Notes: generated by a model from the letters alone, not told the origin. DNA of 64,000 nt from Methylotuvimicrobium sp. KM2 (GCF_038051925.1 NZ_CP150634.1:1178001-1242000), one strand, 5' to 3'. Shown: positions 47,535 through 57,073, counted from the first letter of the stretch. Numbers and translations: made by a program.

Positions 47535-48985
47535 AGTTTGTCGTTTTCGGTATAGCCGCCGCCCAGGGCTTTAAAGAGTTGCACGGCGGTTTTGAAGCGT
47601 TCGTTTTCGAGCGTCGTTAAGTGGTAGCGTTGATCCAAAACCTGAATTCGGGCTTCCAGCAAATCGCTACGATTGTTGAGTCCGGCTCGATTGAGGGATT
47701 GCGCGAGACTTTCATTGCTTTGCGCCGCCTCCAACGAACGTTGCTGTTCAGTGAGTCTGGCTTCGGCCTCTTGCCAATGCGTCAAAGCATCGGCGACTTC
47801 TTGTACGGCATGCAGCAGACTGGCGTTATAGCGTTCCACCGCCGCATCGTAGGTGGCTTCTTGATAAGTCAAATTAGCGCGCAAACGACCACCTTCGAAG
47901 ATCGGAAACTCGATCGAAGGTCCGACAGCATAGGCCAAGCTTGCGCCTTGTAACATTACGTCGGTCATGCTGACGCTATGCAGTCCGGTAAATGCGATTA
48001 GGTTGACGTCCGGGTAAAATGCGGTTTCGGCGACTTTGATTTCTTCGGCGGCGGCTTCGGCATGCAGCCTGGCAGCAGCGATATCGGGACGGTGTGCGAG
48101 AAGGCTCAACGGCAGGTTGGCCGGTAGATTCAAGCGTTTCGGAAACAAGCTGGGGCCGGCCGCGATGCTTTGTCCCCAGTCGGGGCCACGCCCGGCGAGC
48201 GCCGCGAGTAAATGGCGCTGTAGATCGACCTTGGCGCGAAAAGCGGCTTCGATTTCCCGGGCCGCATTCAATTCGATTTCGGTATTCAGCGGCGCGGAGC
48301 GTTCGACCAATCCGAGCTCGAGCCGAGTCTGTTCGAGTTTTAGCAGTGTTTTTTTGTGTTGCACGATTTGTTGTATCAGTTTCAGTTTTTCGGTGCTTTC
48401 GCTCAAGTCGAAATAGCCTTGCGCGACGGTGGCAGATAACAATAATTTGGCGTCGGCCAGTTCGTTTTCGACGGCAACGGCACGGCCGACAGCGGCTTGC
48501 AAAGCGGCTTTGTCGCGTCCCCAAAAGTCCAGGTGATAACGCAAGATTAATGGGTTGATCAGCATGTGCCGGAAATTTTCTCCGGCGAATTTGACTTGCA
48601 CGCTGTTCGCGGAAAATCGTTGGGCATTGAAGGTGATGTTGGCATGGACGGTCGGATACAGTTCGGCTGCTTGCGCATCGACCATCGACTGAGCCTGGCT
48701 TAGCCGTGCCGCGGTGGCTTTCAGGTCCGGGTTGCTTTCGAGCGAGGCTTCTATCAGTGTTTGTAATTGCGGATTGTTGAAAATGTCCCACCAAGCCGGG
48801 TCCGGCCATCGATCGGCCGCCGGCAGATTTTGCTGCGCCTCGCGAATCGTTTGGCCGATCTCGGGCAACGCATTCATTACGGCGCGTTGCGTGCTTTCGG
48901 GAAACCACGCGCAACCGGCTATCAATAGCGTACCGCCGAGTAGGCAGGCGCTAGCAGTGTGCTGTTTGGCCGGATTACCTGTCAT
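47531..48985 (-). CDS. TolC-like outer-membrane efflux lipoprotein (NodT family)
   Basis: A 484-residue outer-membrane channel subunit with a lipobox (LLIAGCAW, Cys near 25). Two OEP repeats are visible, each with the long helical pattern (LKATAARLSQAQSMVDAQAAELYPTV near 88 and IAAARLHAEAAAEEIKVAETAFYPDV near 298). It is the middle gene of the operon, overlapping both neighbours by four bases. Confidence 0.93.
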   Translation of the reverse strand: MTGNPAKQHTASACLLGGTLLIAGCAWFPESTQRAVMNALPEIGQTIREAQQNLPAADRWPDPAWWDIFNNPQLQTLIEASLESNPDLKATAARLSQAQSMVDAQAAELYPTVHANITFNAQRFSANSVQVKFAGENFRHMLINPLILRYHLDFWGRDKAALQAAVGRAVAVENELADAKLLLSATVAQGYFDLSESTEKLKLIQQIVQHKKTLLKLEQTRLELGLVERSAPLNTEIELNAAREIEAAFRAKVDLQRHLLAALAGRGPDWGQSIAAGPSLFPKRLNLPANLPLSLLAHRPDIAAARLHAEAAAEEIKVAETAFYPDVNLIAFTGLHSVSMTDVMLQGASLAYAVGPSIEFPIFEGGRLRANLTYQEATYDAAVERYNASLLHAVQEVADALTHWQEAEARLTEQQRSLEAAQSNESLAQSLNRAGLNNRSDLLEARIQVLDQRYHLTTLENERFKTAVQLFKALGGGYTENDKL

Positions 48986-50562
48986 GGCCCCTCCGATAAG
49001 GCTTGTTGAGCCTTGCGCCTTAGCGCGCGGGCGATCGTCGATTTAGCCGGTTGACGGGTCGGATAGGCGAACCAAACCAAGATCGACAGGCCGACGAATA
49101 GACAGCCGGCCAACCAGTAAGCGTCGTTCATCGCGTTCAGCACCGATTCGCGTTCCACGATTTTGGCCAGTTTAATGAAGGCCTGCCGTTCGGACAGCCC
49201 GGTCGCGAGTAAGGGTTCGATGGCTTGGTCGTAACGGGGTGCGAGCGGTGTTAGGATTTCTGCTATCCGGGTCATATGAAACGGCTTGCGTTGATAGATG
49301 ATGATGGTTTGCAGCGTGATGCCGAATGCGCCTCCGGCAATCCGCATTAGTCCGGCCAATTCGACGGCTCGCCATTGCCTTTCCGGCGGCAGGCCATGCA
49401 GCATCAGCGCGGTCAACGGCACGAAAAAACTGCCCAAACAAATGCCTTCCAATAGCTTGGGCCAGAACAGATCGGCATAGGCGTCGCTTACATCGAAGCG
49501 GCTGAGCCAGAAATAGGTCGCCGCGAAGCCGAGTAAATTAAAAGAGGCCAATAGGCGGGCATCGAAGCGCTTGATGATTTCATGGAAGATCCCTCCCATC
49601 GGTTTCGCGAAAATTGCCATCGGCAGAAACACTAGTCCGGCCAGCCATGACGAGTAGCCTAGGGTGATTTGCAATTGCACGATCAGCATCGATAGCAGGC
49701 CTTGAAAGCACAGAAAGCCCAGAAACAGCGATAGGGCGCCGATTGTGAAGTTGCGATGCGCGAACAGTCCTATATCCAAAAACGGATAACGTGCGCCGAT
49801 TTCCCAAACGATCCAATAGGCGAGACTGATAGCCATGACGATGATTAAGGCATCGATCAACGGCGAATTCGTCCAATCCCAGTCGTTGCCAATATTTAGA
49901 ATCGTTTGCAGGCAACCCAGAATGACGGCTATTAAAATAAAACCGGTGAAGTCGAAGCGCCGCCAGATTCGCTTGTAGCCGCGCTGGTAGAGTAGCGCGC
50001 CGACGACTCCGGCAATCGTGAGCGCTACCGGAACGTTGATCCAAAATAACCAGCGCCAACCCAAGGTGTCGGCGATCCAGCCGCCGAAGGGGGGCGCGAA
50101 GGTGAAAGGCGTCAAGGTAAATAGGCTCCAGACCCCGATGCCCAACGATTTGCGTTTATCCGGGAACTCCTTGATCAGTAGCGACTGTCCGAGCGGCAAT
50201 GTCAGACCGCCGGCAAAGCCCATGACGATGCGTCCGGCCAAGTAAACATAGAAAGATGAGCTGTAGGCGCAAACCCACGAGGCCAGCGCAAAGATCGTAA
50301 AAGCCGCGACAAAGGGGCGGTATTCGCCGATGCGCCGCGACAACCAGCCGCCGACAGGAAAGGACAGTGCCAAACCGATCATATAATCGGTTTGCGTCCA
50401 AGTGGCATAGCTCAACGGAATGCCGAGGCCGCCGGCGACGCGGGGCAGCATCGCGATGTAGGCGCCGGCGTTGAATAGGACCAAGGCATGGCTCAAGCCC
50501 AGGCAGCCATTGAATAAAATAAAGCGCCAACCTTTCAGGCGTTTCGCATAAATGATGCTCAT
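48982..50562 (-). CDS. DHA2-family MFS drug transporter (EmrB-like)
   Basis: A 526-residue proton-driven exporter with about 14 hydrophobic segments. DHA2 motifs include the N-terminal region with GGWLSRRIGEYRP (motif A) near 78 and GRIVMGFAGGLTLPLGQSLLIKEFP near 110. With the downstream channel and adaptor it would form an EmrAB-TolC-like pump; the compound exported cannot be read. First gene of the operon; the promoter would lie in or near element E copy 2. Confidence 0.93.
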   Translation of the reverse strand: MSIIYAKRLKGWRFILFNGCLGLSHALVLFNAGAYIAMLPRVAGGLGIPLSYATWTQTDYMIGLALSFPVGGWLSRRIGEYRPFVAAFTIFALASWVCAYSSSFYVYLAGRIVMGFAGGLTLPLGQSLLIKEFPDKRKSLGIGVWSLFTLTPFTFAPPFGGWIADTLGWRWLFWINVPVALTIAGVVGALLYQRGYKRIWRRFDFTGFILIAVILGCLQTILNIGNDWDWTNSPLIDALIIVMAISLAYWIVWEIGARYPFLDIGLFAHRNFTIGALSLFLGFLCFQGLLSMLIVQLQITLGYSSWLAGLVFLPMAIFAKPMGGIFHEIIKRFDARLLASFNLLGFAATYFWLSRFDVSDAYADLFWPKLLEGICLGSFFVPLTALMLHGLPPERQWRAVELAGLMRIAGGAFGITLQTIIIYQRKPFHMTRIAEILTPLAPRYDQAIEPLLATGLSERQAFIKLAKIVERESVLNAMNDAYWLAGCLFVGLSILVWFAYPTRQPAKSTIARALRRKAQQALSEGP

Positions 50563-50579
50563 TGCCGCTTAGGATTTCG

Positions 50580-50838
50580 TAATAAATAACGTCCTGGAAC
50601 TATGAGCCTTGTTGAGGGTTCGGTCACTCGCTTGGCAGGACGCCGTGAATACGTCCATGTAGGCTTGACACGGCGGAATCTGATTGCCATGGATGGCATG
50701 AATGCAGATTTTGCATTACGCCATGGATGGCGTGTATTAGGGCAATGCAGGAGCAATTGCCGAGGAGCAAAAATCTGCCCTGCCGCCGACACCTGCCAAT
50801 CGAGCAACCGAACCCTCCTTAAAATAGGGAAGTTATTT
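50580..50838. repeat. Palindromic element E, copy 2, with internal hairpin insert F
   Basis: Arms GTCCTGG...AGGGTTCGGTCACTCG and CGAGCAACCGAACCCTCC, with the shared core GGACGCCGTGAATACGTCC. The GGCGG hairpin loop is expanded by an insert (about 50677-50777) containing two GCCATGGATGGC palindromes and GCAGATTTTGC / GCAAAAATCTGC copies. A related insert (F) is in A copy 8. It covers most of the 332 bp between the efflux operon and the lipoprotein gene. Confidence 0.78.
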
Positions 50839-50894
50839 ACGGCCAAATCCTTAAAGCATGGGGGAGGCGAATCTATTAACATATCGAGGCAAGG

Positions 50895-51893
50895 CTAAAA
50901 TTGTGTATTGACCGGCGGGGCTTCGACGAAGGGTATTTTAGATGGGTTCAGAGCCGTTTTCCGAAGCGGCAACCCGATGTTACCGAGCCCGCGGTCGACG
51001 AGTCGCATGCCCATATCGGTAATCAGTTGTTTGAAGCGTTGGCCTTCGTTGTCGAGTAATGATTGCGACGAGCCGGAAATCGTATACGTTTCCGCGCTGG
51101 TTCTGGCGAAGACCGTGCCGTCGGCCGGATCGACCAAGCGCATGAGAATTTGTAGCGCTGTTTGACCTTCGAAGATTCGGTAATGTCCGATGCCGATTTC
51201 GAGAACCGCATCAAAACCGGCCGAATCCTTTAGCGAGCGGTAGTCGATCGAGGATTGCGTTTGTTCGTACCACTGCGCAACCGATTTGCGCCAGTCGGCT
51301 GGGTCGCTACTGAACCGAGCTGTGGGGCTAGGTAGCCGGTAATAATGGCTACTCAATTGGGATTTGATATTGTTAAAGGTCAATTGCGTCACTAGGTTTT
51401 CAGCCAAAGCCTGGCTCGGTAGCCAATAGTCTTGACCGAGGGGCGAGAGTGACGGGCGATGCGCGTCTTGTTCTATGTCGGGGGCGAACTCGGTAACGAC
51501 ATCTTCGTTGCTGATTAATCCCGAGACTAGCAGCTTGCCCGGATTGAGATAGATCTTTTTGGTCAAGGGTGTTGCGATCTCCATGTTCCGAAAGTGACGC
51601 TGCACCGGTAGGCGGTTGTCGATGGGATCGGGAATGACTTCGAGCGGCGGCGTTTCGATTGGGACGACGAGGATCTGGCGTAATTGTGCGGTTTTGTATG
51701 CAGGCGCCTTGATCGGCGGCGCTTGGCAACCCGATAATACTAAGGGAAGGAGTAATATGAATATACCGGTCATGATACTGCCGATTCGATTGCGCCGCGG
51801 TTTGCCGAAACGAGTAAGGAGCGCGCGGTAATCGAAGTCATGGCTATTGTTTGTGTTGGGGCTTAGCGCCGTGTTCAAAATTGATTTTGACAT
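50895..51893 (-). CDS. Predicted lipoprotein of unknown function
   Basis: I do not recognise this 332-residue protein. A hydrophobic stretch with a lipobox (IFILLLPLVLSGC) starts about 40 residues from the chosen start (ATG at 51891-51893, AGGAAA upstream). Such a long N-region is unusual, so translation may really start at the internal ATG just before the hydrophobic stretch. The mature part is mixed alpha/beta with no cysteine-rich or repeat structure; a segment near 215-245 (DAVLEIGIGHYRIFEGQTA) looks like a conserved core. It is divergent from norR with a 362-bp gap. Confidence 0.6.
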   Translation of the reverse strand: MSKSILNTALSPNTNNSHDFDYRALLTRFGKPRRNRIGSIMTGIFILLLPLVLSGCQAPPIKAPAYKTAQLRQILVVPIETPPLEVIPDPIDNRLPVQRHFRNMEIATPLTKKIYLNPGKLLVSGLISNEDVVTEFAPDIEQDAHRPSLSPLGQDYWLPSQALAENLVTQLTFNNIKSQLSSHYYRLPSPTARFSSDPADWRKSVAQWYEQTQSSIDYRSLKDSAGFDAVLEIGIGHYRIFEGQTALQILMRLVDPADGTVFARTSAETYTISGSSQSLLDNEGQRFKQLITDMGMRLVDRGLGNIGLPLRKTALNPSKIPFVEAPPVNTQF

Positions 51894-52197
51894 CGGTGAT
51901 TTCCTGTCTTGAATTATTCGGTTGCTATAAATATCGGTGCCGGTGAATGATTTCGGTATGGGGAGAACAGTTGATCGCGTCGACTGGGGTATTCCGGCAT
52001 GACTTGATGGATACGGAAGCAATTACTAGGCCAAATTTCAGGCTATTGAATAATAAGGAATTTTTTGTGGTGTGTTAGTGATTGTTGTCATAATGACACT
52101 TATCGATGGAGTGAGGTTTGACGTATACCAAAAAGATTTACTGAACAGTCTTGCATAGGCTGTAGGTGATCGTTGTAAAATAGGGGTGTGTCGTATT

Positions 52198-52212
52198 GAC
52201 TCGAAACGAGTC
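52198..52212. promoter_or_regulatory. Inverted repeat upstream of norR, possible operator
   Basis: GACTCG-AAA-CGAGTC, a perfect 6-bp inverted repeat 43 bases before the norR start codon. It is not the usual NorR enhancer pattern (GT...AC core), so the binding protein, if any, is unknown. The rest of the 362-bp gap (51894-52255) shows no gene. Confidence 0.35.
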
Positions 52213-52255
52213 TAAATAACACGGTATTTTATCGGATCAGCCTGGGATTATTGAA

Positions 52256-53779
52256 ATGGATAATGCTATACGTGAAGTAGTGCTCACCTTGACCGCTAAT
52301 TTGTCGATGAATGAGCGTTATACCGAATTTTTGAACGTGTTTGCCAGAATTACCGGTAATCATGCGTGCGCCCTGTTGCGTTATCAAGACGGGCTATTGA
52401 TCCCTGTCGCGACACGCGGCTTGGTACCCAAGGTCCTCGATATGCAGTTTCAACCGGAGCTTCATCCGCGCTTATCGGTCATCATGCAATCGCGGGCCCC
52501 GGTTAGGTTCCCGGTCAACGACCCGAGGCCCGATCCTTATGACGGTCTGCTAAGTAACGATGCCAATGGGACGATTGGGGTTCATGCCTGTGTCGGTTGC
52601 GCCTTATATAATGAAAACACTCTATTCGGAGTGCTGTCCGCGGATTCGTTGGAGCCCGGTGCCTTTGATCATATCGAAGACAGCGTGTTTCGCATTTTTG
52701 CTGCCTTGGCAACGGTGTCGTTGCGATATGAATCGTATATCAATCGTTTGGAGCAGTTAGCAAAGCACCGTGAATTGGTCGCTAGTGAGTTGGTCAACGA
52801 GAACCTGCAGCGCAGTAATCAAACCTTGGGTGAAAGCCCGGCAATGCGGAAATTGAGCGGCGAGATCGATATCGTCGCCGGTTCCGATTTGACCGTTCTG
52901 CTGCTAGGCGAAACGGGGGTCGGTAAGGAAGTCATCGCGCGTATCATTCATGCCCGTTCGCCGCGAGCCGATCAGCCCTTGGTTTATGTCAATTGCGCGG
53001 CTTTGCCTGAAGCCTTGGCCGAAAGCGAATTATTCGGCCATGTGAAGGGGGCCTTCAGCGGCGCGAATAACGACCGCGCCGGTAAATTCGAATTAGCTAA
53101 TGGCGGCACGCTGTTTTTGGACGAAGTCGGCGAATTGCCGTTGACGATACAGGCGAAATTGTTGCGCGCGGTGCAATTCGGCGAAATCCAGCGCATCGGT
53201 TCCGACAAGAGTCATCGAGCCGATGTGCGGATCATTGCCGCCACGAACCGAATGTTGGCCGAGGAAGTCAAGGCAGGCCGTTTTCGCGCCGATTTGTACC
53301 ACAGGCTGAGTGTCTATCCGCTGCATGTTGCTCCGCTACGCGAACGTATCGTCGATATTGCCGTGCTGTCCCGGTATTTTCTTAATCAAGCTAGGGGGCG
53401 TTTAGGTTTGGTTAATGCCGGATTGGCCGCCGAAACCGTCGAGGTTCTGCAAAGTTACCGCTGGCCGGGCAATGTTCGAGAATTGGAGCATGTGATCTTG
53501 CGAGCGGTGCTCAGGGCTTCGTCGATACGAGGGCGCTCGGTGATACTGGAGCCGGGCGATTTGGATCTCGCGGAGAAACATGAGACGCTTGCGCAAGCCT
53601 CGCCGGTTATGCCAGAGGTTGAAAATGTTACTTTGTCGCAGGCGGTCGATGATTTTCAACGGCAATTGATCAGGACTGCTTATCTCGAAGAGGGATCGAA
53701 TTGGGCGAAAACGGCCCGTCGCCTTGGTGTCGATCGAGGCAATTTGCACCGTTTGGCTAAACGTTTGGCGATCAAATGA
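52256..53779 (+). CDS. norR: Nitric-oxide-responsive sigma-54 activator NorR
   Basis: A 507-residue three-domain activator: GAF sensor (about 1-170), AAA+ domain (about 188-410) and C-terminal Fis-type HTH ([22 protein letters not shown]). The GAF region keeps residues known as iron ligands in E. coli NorR, DPYD at 93-96, Cys112 in HACVG and Asp130. Walker A is GETGVGKE near 218, Walker B is [11 protein letters not shown] near 283. The sigma-54 contact loop reads GAFSGA (265-270) instead of GAFTGA. No nitric-oxide reductase or flavorubredoxin gene is adjacent, so its targets lie elsewhere. Confidence 0.9.
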   Translation: MDNAIREVVLTLTANLSMNERYTEFLNVFARITGNHACALLRYQDGLLIPVATRGLVPKVLDMQFQPELHPRLSVIMQSRAPVRFPVNDPRPDPYDGLLSNDANGTIGVHACVGCALYNENTLFGVLSADSLEPGAFDHIEDSVFRIFAALATVSLRYESYINRLEQLAKHRELVASELVNENLQRSNQTLGESPAMRKLSGEIDIVAGSDLTVLLLGETGVGKEVIARIIHARSPRADQPLVYVNCAALPEALAESELFGHVKGAFSGANNDRAGKFELANGGTLFLDEVGELPLTIQAKLLRAVQFGEIQRIGSDKSHRADVRIIAATNRMLAEEVKAGRFRADLYHRLSVYPLHVAPLRERIVDIAVLSRYFLNQARGRLGLVNAGLAAETVEVLQSYRWPGNVRELEHVILRAVLRASSIRGRSVILEPGDLDLAEKHETLAQASPVMPEVENVTLSQAVDDFQRQLIRTAYLEEGSNWAKTARRLGVDRGNLHRLAKRLAIK

Positions 53780-53877
53780 TAGTGAATGGCGTGGGCTTTG
53801 TGAGCCGCTTTTATGGATAGTATACCCGTCGTAGATCAAAATTCGGCGCCTGGGTGTCCGCTAAAGGACGCCGTAAA

Positions 53878-53942
53878 CCCAGCACCTAAATTCCATAGGT
53901 CTTTGGCAATGATTTAAAATCATGGCTTATTTAGGTGCTGGG
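53878..53942. mobile_element. 65-bp palindromic element D, copy in A7
   Basis: Ends CCCAGCACCTAAATTCC and TTATTTAGGTGCTGGG; flanking TAAA at 53874-53877 and 53943-53946. Same position within the A core as in the copies at 12.9, 22.2, 44.96 and 56.47 kb. Confidence 0.82.
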
Positions 53943-53994
53943 TAAATACGTCCATGTAGGCTCTATACCAGCTCCATGCTGGCAAAGCCTTTAT

Positions 53995-54169
53995 CCTAGA
54001 AAAAGCATTTCACCATGAAGATCATGAAGAATAGAAGGTTAATTCAATAACTTATTACGCGTATGAATCAAGCTTTCGCTCACCAAAAAGGTTAGCGAGA
54101 AGATTTAAGTAATTTCCAGAAATCCTTCATGAACTTCATGTGCTTCATGGTTTAACTGCCGAATTTAAG
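53995..54169. mobile_element. Element J, copy 2, with 5-bp target duplication
   Basis: A 175-bp element beginning CCTAGAAAAAGCATTTCACC and ending TGCCGAATTTAAG, flanked by TTTAT (53990-53994, 54170-54174). Its ends resemble element C (CCTAGAAAAAGCA), and both make 5-bp duplications, so they may share a transposase. Confidence 0.78.
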
Positions 54170-54211
54170 TTTATCGGACACCCAGGCGCCTCCTCCTGAC
54201 ACTGCCAAAAT

Positions 54212-54600
54212 TTGACCTGATTAGCAAGATGCTTCAGCTTGCCGAAACCAAGTGTCCAAGCAGAGGCCAGTCGTAGTCGCAAAAACTAAAATATGCTGTT
54301 ACCCAAGCTCCAGCTTGGGTAACCTGTTCAGGAAGCTCTAGCTTCCCGACAATCAAGAAAAATTGAACGAGCAAGTCGCGGGGTTGATTGAGAGTGAGCG
54401 GAGGTTGTGTCGGTCTCAGGAAGCTCTTGCCCTGAGCCCTTCGGCTGCGCTTCCGGGGTGTTTTTCCCAAGCTGGAGCTTGGGAAAGAGCGTGAAGTGGG
54501 TGGCCGTTTTTAGCTTGACGTGCATGGCTTACGAACCCCGTCCTGCTAGGGATATGCTGATCTTTGGGCTTTAGCTGAAGAAGCTTGCTAATCAGGTCAA
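54212..54600. mobile_element. Element K, 389 bp with 17-bp perfect inverted ends
   Basis: Ends TTGACCTGATTAGCAAG and CTTGCTAATCAGGTCAA. The interior has small hairpins (TTACCCAAGCTCCAGCTTGG and its partner; CCCAAGCTGGAGCTTGGG). No ORF looks real. It interrupts the right arm of A copy 7. No convincing target duplication was found. Confidence 0.78.
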
Positions 54601-54624
54601 GACATGTTTATTCTTGGAAATTGC

Positions 54625-56259
54625 CTAAAATCGCGAACCGGTCAGTTCGACATCGGCTTCCGCCCAAACGTGCCGGAACTGAGTATCGATTTCATCGGCT
54701 TCGCGGTTTTTATGCTGTTCGCGTAAGCTTTGCGCTAGTCCGTACAATGACCAACCGTTTTGCGGATGATGCCGCAAATCCTCGCGATAAACGAGTTCGG
54801 CCTCTTGCGGTCGGTCCGCTTCGAGTAAAATCGCCCCCAAGACCTGCCTCGGCGGCAAATACCAGTCCTTGGGTTCGGTATAATTGAGGCCGTCTTCGAG
54901 TTCAATTGCGTGTTTGAGATGCCCGGCGGCTTTGTCGTAGTCTTTGCTTTCGGCGGCCAGTTCGCTGCTCAGAATTTCCGATCCGATTCGCAACAACGAT
55001 GCGATCGGGTTTAAATCGAACACTTTCAATTCGGCAATAGCGGGATCGTTCAAGATTTTTTCAAGTTGAGCCAATTCCTGACGGGCAGACTCGGCTTGAT
55101 TTGTTCTGAGTAAAGCCAGTCCGCGCGTATAATGCCAGATGCCTTTCGGATAAAGTAGATCGGGAGCCGGGGTAGGTTCATTCAAGATGGCTTCCCATTC
55201 GCCGAATAGGGCTTGAGTGTAAAGCGGGATCAAGGAAAAATGCTGCAAGGTGCCGTCAAAGCCGGGCTCGCGCAACAATTCCGGTTTGATCTTGGATGCT
55301 GTATCGGCGGCCGCCTGGATAGCCAATGCCTTGCGTCCGGTTTTGATTGCGGCAGCCCATAAAAAATGAAAATTATGCGGGACATAGGCAAGGGTATAGA
55401 GGCTTTCGGCATGGTTGTGACTCAGATAGCCGTGATCGGATTTAACAGCTTGCTGATTGGCCATAATCGCATCGCGGTAGCGCCCGGTGCGGATATAGAT
55501 ATGCGCCGGCATATGTACCAAATGGCCGGAAGCCGGTACCAAGGACGACAGGCGTTGAGCGCTCGGAAGCGCTTTTTCGGGGAATGGTGAGGCCTCGAGA
55601 GCGTGAATATATAAATGATTGGCGAGTGGATTATTGGCATCGATAGCCAGAGCTTGTTCTAACGTCGATATAATTTCCGCTGTCCAAGGTTTGGCCTCGC
55701 CTTGGTTGGTCCAAAAGTCCCATGGATGCAAATCCATCAAAGCTTCGGCAAATAGAGAGAGGATGACGGGGTCGTCAGGAAAGCGTTGAGCCACTTCGCG
55801 CATAGCCGCCGCATAGGCTTCATCGAGATATACCCGGTCTGCCGGCGCCTCTTTTACATAACGTTTGGTTAAGGCATGAATGAGGGCTTTTTCTTTGTCG
55901 GAGACCGAATCGGCGAGTGTCATCGCTTTTTGTACCGATGCATAGGCTTGTGGGACAGTGCTTGGGTCCATCGGCGCATTAATATTCGGTCCAAGGACTA
56001 GCGCTTCGCCCCAATAGCACATGGCGCAGGTCGAGTCCAAGCGATAGGCTTGACGAAACGAACGAGCCGCTTCGGCATGGTTGAAGCCGTAGGTTAGAAT
56101 CAAGCCTTGGTCGAAATAGCGTTGCGCCGCAGTCGATGAAGTGGCGATCGAATAGCGGTGGTCGCCCAAATCGTCGAACAACGGTACGGTTTCGACTTGT
56201 ACGTTATGGCAGCCATGGAGCAGCAGCGCCGAAAACAAGAGCTTTGTTAAATCATGCAT
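54625..56259 (-). CDS. Tetratricopeptide-repeat lipoprotein
   Basis: A 544-residue exported protein with a short lipoprotein-type signal (LLFSALLLHGC). TPR-like repeats are visible from about 45 (AQRYFDQGLILTYGFNHAEA) to the C-terminus. A CAMCYWGEAL segment near 76 and HMPAHIYIRTGRY near 250 are characteristic of a family of uncharacterised TPR proteins of proteobacteria. Start placed at ATG 56257-56259 because it directly precedes the signal; a longer frame adds 22 charged residues. Function unknown. Confidence 0.8.
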   Translation of the reverse strand: MHDLTKLLFSALLLHGCHNVQVETVPLFDDLGDHRYSIATSSTAAQRYFDQGLILTYGFNHAEAARSFRQAYRLDSTCAMCYWGEALVLGPNINAPMDPSTVPQAYASVQKAMTLADSVSDKEKALIHALTKRYVKEAPADRVYLDEAYAAAMREVAQRFPDDPVILSLFAEALMDLHPWDFWTNQGEAKPWTAEIISTLEQALAIDANNPLANHLYIHALEASPFPEKALPSAQRLSSLVPASGHLVHMPAHIYIRTGRYRDAIMANQQAVKSDHGYLSHNHAESLYTLAYVPHNFHFLWAAAIKTGRKALAIQAAADTASKIKPELLREPGFDGTLQHFSLIPLYTQALFGEWEAILNEPTPAPDLLYPKGIWHYTRGLALLRTNQAESARQELAQLEKILNDPAIAELKVFDLNPIASLLRIGSEILSSELAAESKDYDKAAGHLKHAIELEDGLNYTEPKDWYLPPRQVLGAILLEADRPQEAELVYREDLRHHPQNGWSLYGLAQSLREQHKNREADEIDTQFRHVWAEADVELTGSRF

Positions 56260-56407
56260 GCGTTTTTTCTTTAGTGTGTGTTGCGAAAAGCGGGCGATGA
56301 CGATTCGTGGGCCGTCATTGCTCATGAAGCACTATGTTAGTTTCATTGTTTATAGTTGGGTTCACGGCGTCTTGTCAAGCGAGCCATCGAGCCGCCGCAA
56401 AGTCTAC

Positions 56408-56699
56408 TATACCCGTCGTAGATCAAAATTCGGCGCCTGGGTGTCCCGCTAAAGGACGCCGTGAACCCAGCCCTAAATCCAGCACCTAAATTCCATAGGT
56501 CTTTGGCAATGATTCAAAATCATGGCTTAATTTAGGTGCTGGGTGAATACGCCCATGTAGGCTCTATGCCGGCTCCATGCTGGCAAAGCCTTTATGAGCG
56601 CCATGGATGGCGTGAATGTCGATTTTGCAGGAGCGAAAATCGACCGGACACCCAAGCACCTCCTCTGTCACTGCCGAAATTTGAAGTGCGAAAGGTATA
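56408..56699. repeat. Palindromic element A, copy 8, carrying D and F
   Basis: Ends TATACCCGTCGTAGATCAAA and AGTGCGAAAGGTATA. D (56466-56543, with about 13 extra bases) is flanked by TGAA; the hairpin loop is expanded by insert F (about 56595-56653: GCCATGGATGGCGTGAATG and GATTTTGCAGGAGCGAAAAT). A fragment of element E lies just before, near 56359-56400. Confidence 0.83.
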
Positions 56700-56831
56700 T
56701 TTGTAGAAGTTATTTTGTGCATATTCCTTAAGTTATGTCCGTCACTGTAACAAATGGCGTGGACTGCCATAAGCGCTATCGAAACTTTGATATGAGATAA
56801 GTATGAATAAATGGTTTGAAAAAAAGGTTTG

Positions 56832-56837
56832 TATAAT
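56832..56837 (+). promoter_or_regulatory. Candidate -10 element of tRNA-Leu
   Basis: TATAAT at 56832-56837, about 38 bases before the tRNA. A TTGAAA lies only 10 bases upstream, too close for a standard -35; the site 17 bases upstream is poor. Confidence 0.4.
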
Positions 56838-56874
56838 GGCGTATATCGAATATAATGCCGCGTTCATTTAATGT

Positions 56875-56959
56875 GCGAATGTGGCGGAACTGGTAGACGC
56901 GCTGGATTTAGGTTCCAGTAGGGTAGCCTGTGAGAGTTCGAGTCTCTCCATTCGCACCA
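56875..56959 (+). tRNA. tRNA-Leu (anticodon TAG)
   Basis: An 85-base class II tRNA including an encoded CCA. The acceptor stem GCGAATG pairs with CATTCGC. The anticodon stem CTGGA/TCCAG encloses the loop TTTAGGT, giving anticodon TAG. A long variable arm (TAGGGTAGCCTGTG region) and the T-loop GTTCGAGTC are present. Confidence 0.97.
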
Positions 56960-57073
56960 ATAAATTCTAAATACGCTACATTTCAAGTTAGTGTTCCCAA
57001 CGTTAACTTTTCCAAGTCTTAAGCCTTTATCAGGCGTCTTAATCCAATCGTATCAAAATAGCTGAGGTAAAAA

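Larger units (their letters stand above)
53821..54211. repeat. Palindromic element A, copy 7, carrying D and J; right end truncated
   Basis: Begins TATACCCGTCGTAGATCAAA. Element D (53878-53942) is flanked by TAAA on both sides, and element J (53995-54169) sits in the hairpin arm flanked by TTTAT. The right arm stops at AATTTGA where element K starts. With K it occupies most of the 845-bp gap between norR and the TPR gene. Confidence 0.85.

Noticed and set aside
47976..48914. 312-codon open frame on the minus strand inside the TolC-like gene
   Set aside because: Arg/Ser-rich shadow in another frame of the outer-membrane efflux gene; no ribosome site or motif.
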